DNA of 64,000 nucleotides, taken from assembly GCF_002210095.1 (NCBI RefSeq), contig NZ_AQQR01000002.1, positions 372,001-436,000 on the forward strand, written 5' to 3'. This DNA is from Marinibacterium profundimaris (lineage in GTDB: Bacteria > Pseudomonadota > Alphaproteobacteria > Rhodobacterales > Rhodobacteraceae). Positions within the stretch are counted from its first letter, which is position 1, and every line of letters begins with the position of its first letter. Position numbers and translations under genes: made by a program. Shown here in pieces: positions 63,359 through 64,000 of this stretch. Below the pieces are notes generated by a model that had not been told where the DNA came from, ran no database searches, and worked only from the letters and a program-made list of their open reading frames with translations.

Positions 63359-63952
63359 TCAGGCGGCGTCGAGTTCGCGGGAGGGGATGACCGGGAAGAA
63401 TTCCCCGCCGGACCAGAGGCCGAACCAGCCGTCGTGGTGGGCGCCGATCTCGACCAGGCGGTAGAAGCTCTTGCGGTCGATCAGCGCCTCGAGGTTGCGC
63501 CGGACGAGGACGTAGGGCGAGGGTTCGCCGGTTTCGGGGTCGCGTTCGACCCGGATCGGGTGCTCGGGCCCGGCCTCGGCCACGTCGCCGACATGGGTTT
63601 CGAACACCAGAACCTGGTCTGCGCCTTCGCCTCGGACCTCGAAATCGACGGCGACGAAGGGCGCGTCTTCGACCGTGATGCCGACCTTCTCGACCGGGGT
63701 GACGAGGAAATAGTCGTCGCCGTCCTTGCGGATGATCGACGAGAAGAGCTTTACCAGCTCCGGCCGGCCGATCGGGGTGCCCAGGTAGAACCAGGTGCCG
63801 TCGCGCGCGATGCGCATGTCGAGGTCGCCGCAGAACGGCGGATCCCATTTTTCCACCGGCGGCAGACCCCGGCCCTTGCCCCCGGACCGGGCTGCCCTCG
63901 CTGAGGCAGCGATGCCATCTGCCGAGGGGGTCACGGGTTTTTGTCCACTCAT
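63359..63952 (-). CDS. DUF1285 family protein
   Basis: A 197-residue cytoplasmic protein matching DUF1285, a conserved alphaproteobacterial family without known function. The core has DLDMRIARDGTWFYLGTPIGR, LVTPVEKVGI and RKSFYRLVEIG. The N-terminal 50 residues are low-complexity. The start MSGQKPVTPS resembles relatives. ATG codons at 63964 and 64000 are in frame upstream, and the sequence beyond the window would be needed to exclude them. GPEHPIRVERDPETGEP suggests an acidic loop. Confidence 0.8.
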   Translation of the reverse strand: MSGQKPVTPSADGIAASARAARSGGKGRGLPPVEKWDPPFCGDLDMRIARDGTWFYLGTPIGRPELVKLFSSIIRKDGDDYFLVTPVEKVGITVEDAPFVAVDFEVRGEGADQVLVFETHVGDVAEAGPEHPIRVERDPETGEPSPYVLVRRNLEALIDRKSFYRLVEIGAHHDGWFGLWSGGEFFPVIPSRELDAA

Positions 63953-64000
63953 AGCTTTTGCCATTCCAGATTGCCGCGATACACTTTTTCCCAACAGCAT

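Overview
The window is GC-rich alphaproteobacterial chromosome, most likely from a Rhodobacteraceae (Roseobacter-group) bacterium. The evidence is the flagellar gene set (flagellin, FlgN-like, short FlgJ-like rod-binding protein, FliK, FlgD), a SpuC-type putrescine aminotransferase next to potFGHI, a CaiD-type carnitine operon, RTX and Tat-exported proteins, and short interspersed repeats sitting 3' of genes. That assignment is inference from protein resemblance; no rRNA or tRNA is present. No insertion sequence, integrase, prophage or CRISPR array was seen, so this reads as core and accessory metabolism rather than a mobile island.

Layout. 1-3.4 kb: flagellar genes, with the first 12 codons of flagellin on the minus strand at the left edge. 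3.4-11 kb: polyamine uptake and catabolism (FAD oxidoreductase, potI-H-G-F, divergent GntR/FCD regulator, spuC). 11.3-16.2 kb: class II aldolase, then a carnitine-type operon (acyl-CoA dehydrogenase, NDP-forming acyl-CoA synthetase, CaiD). 16.3-20.3 kb: trhO, an APH-fold kinase, and the NAD salvage pair pncA/pncB. 20.4-24.7 kb: a DMT exporter and a peptide-type ABC transporter without its binding protein. 24.9-28.8 kb: a cyclase-like DUF3095 protein, a class II HDAC-like deacetylase and an RTX protein. 29.2-34.6 kb: a tightly packed signalling operon (periplasmic binding protein, PAS histidine kinase, lone receiver, receiver-adenylate cyclase). 34.7-38.4 kb: a small acidic protein, an orphan peptide-binding protein, and a Tat protein paired with a haem-b membrane protein. 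38.4-42.8 kb: glpD-glpK, idi, a c-type cytochrome. 42.9-46.5 kb: P1 peptidase, SDR, arfB, a probable small transcript, yhhQ. 46.5-49.7 kb: an overlapping operon with MFS transporter, MepA endopeptidase and a phytase-like esterase. 49.9-55.5 kb: yggT, recQ, yaaA and a hybrid histidine kinase. 55.7-63.1 kb: alpha-2-macroglobulin and pbpC. 63.4-64 kb: a DUF1285 protein.

Most operons are joined by 4-bp ATGA overlaps (pot, cai, dpp, glp, kinase-receiver, A2M-pbpC), a strong sign of translational coupling. The most unusual non-coding signals are: two short repeat families that sit 3' of genes, one of which appears to donate the GTG start codon to two downstream genes; a probable small RNA at 45.6-45.8 kb with a very long Shine-Dalgarno, a mini-ORF, an internal anti-Shine-Dalgarno and its own terminator; and a nested inverted repeat after the RTX gene.
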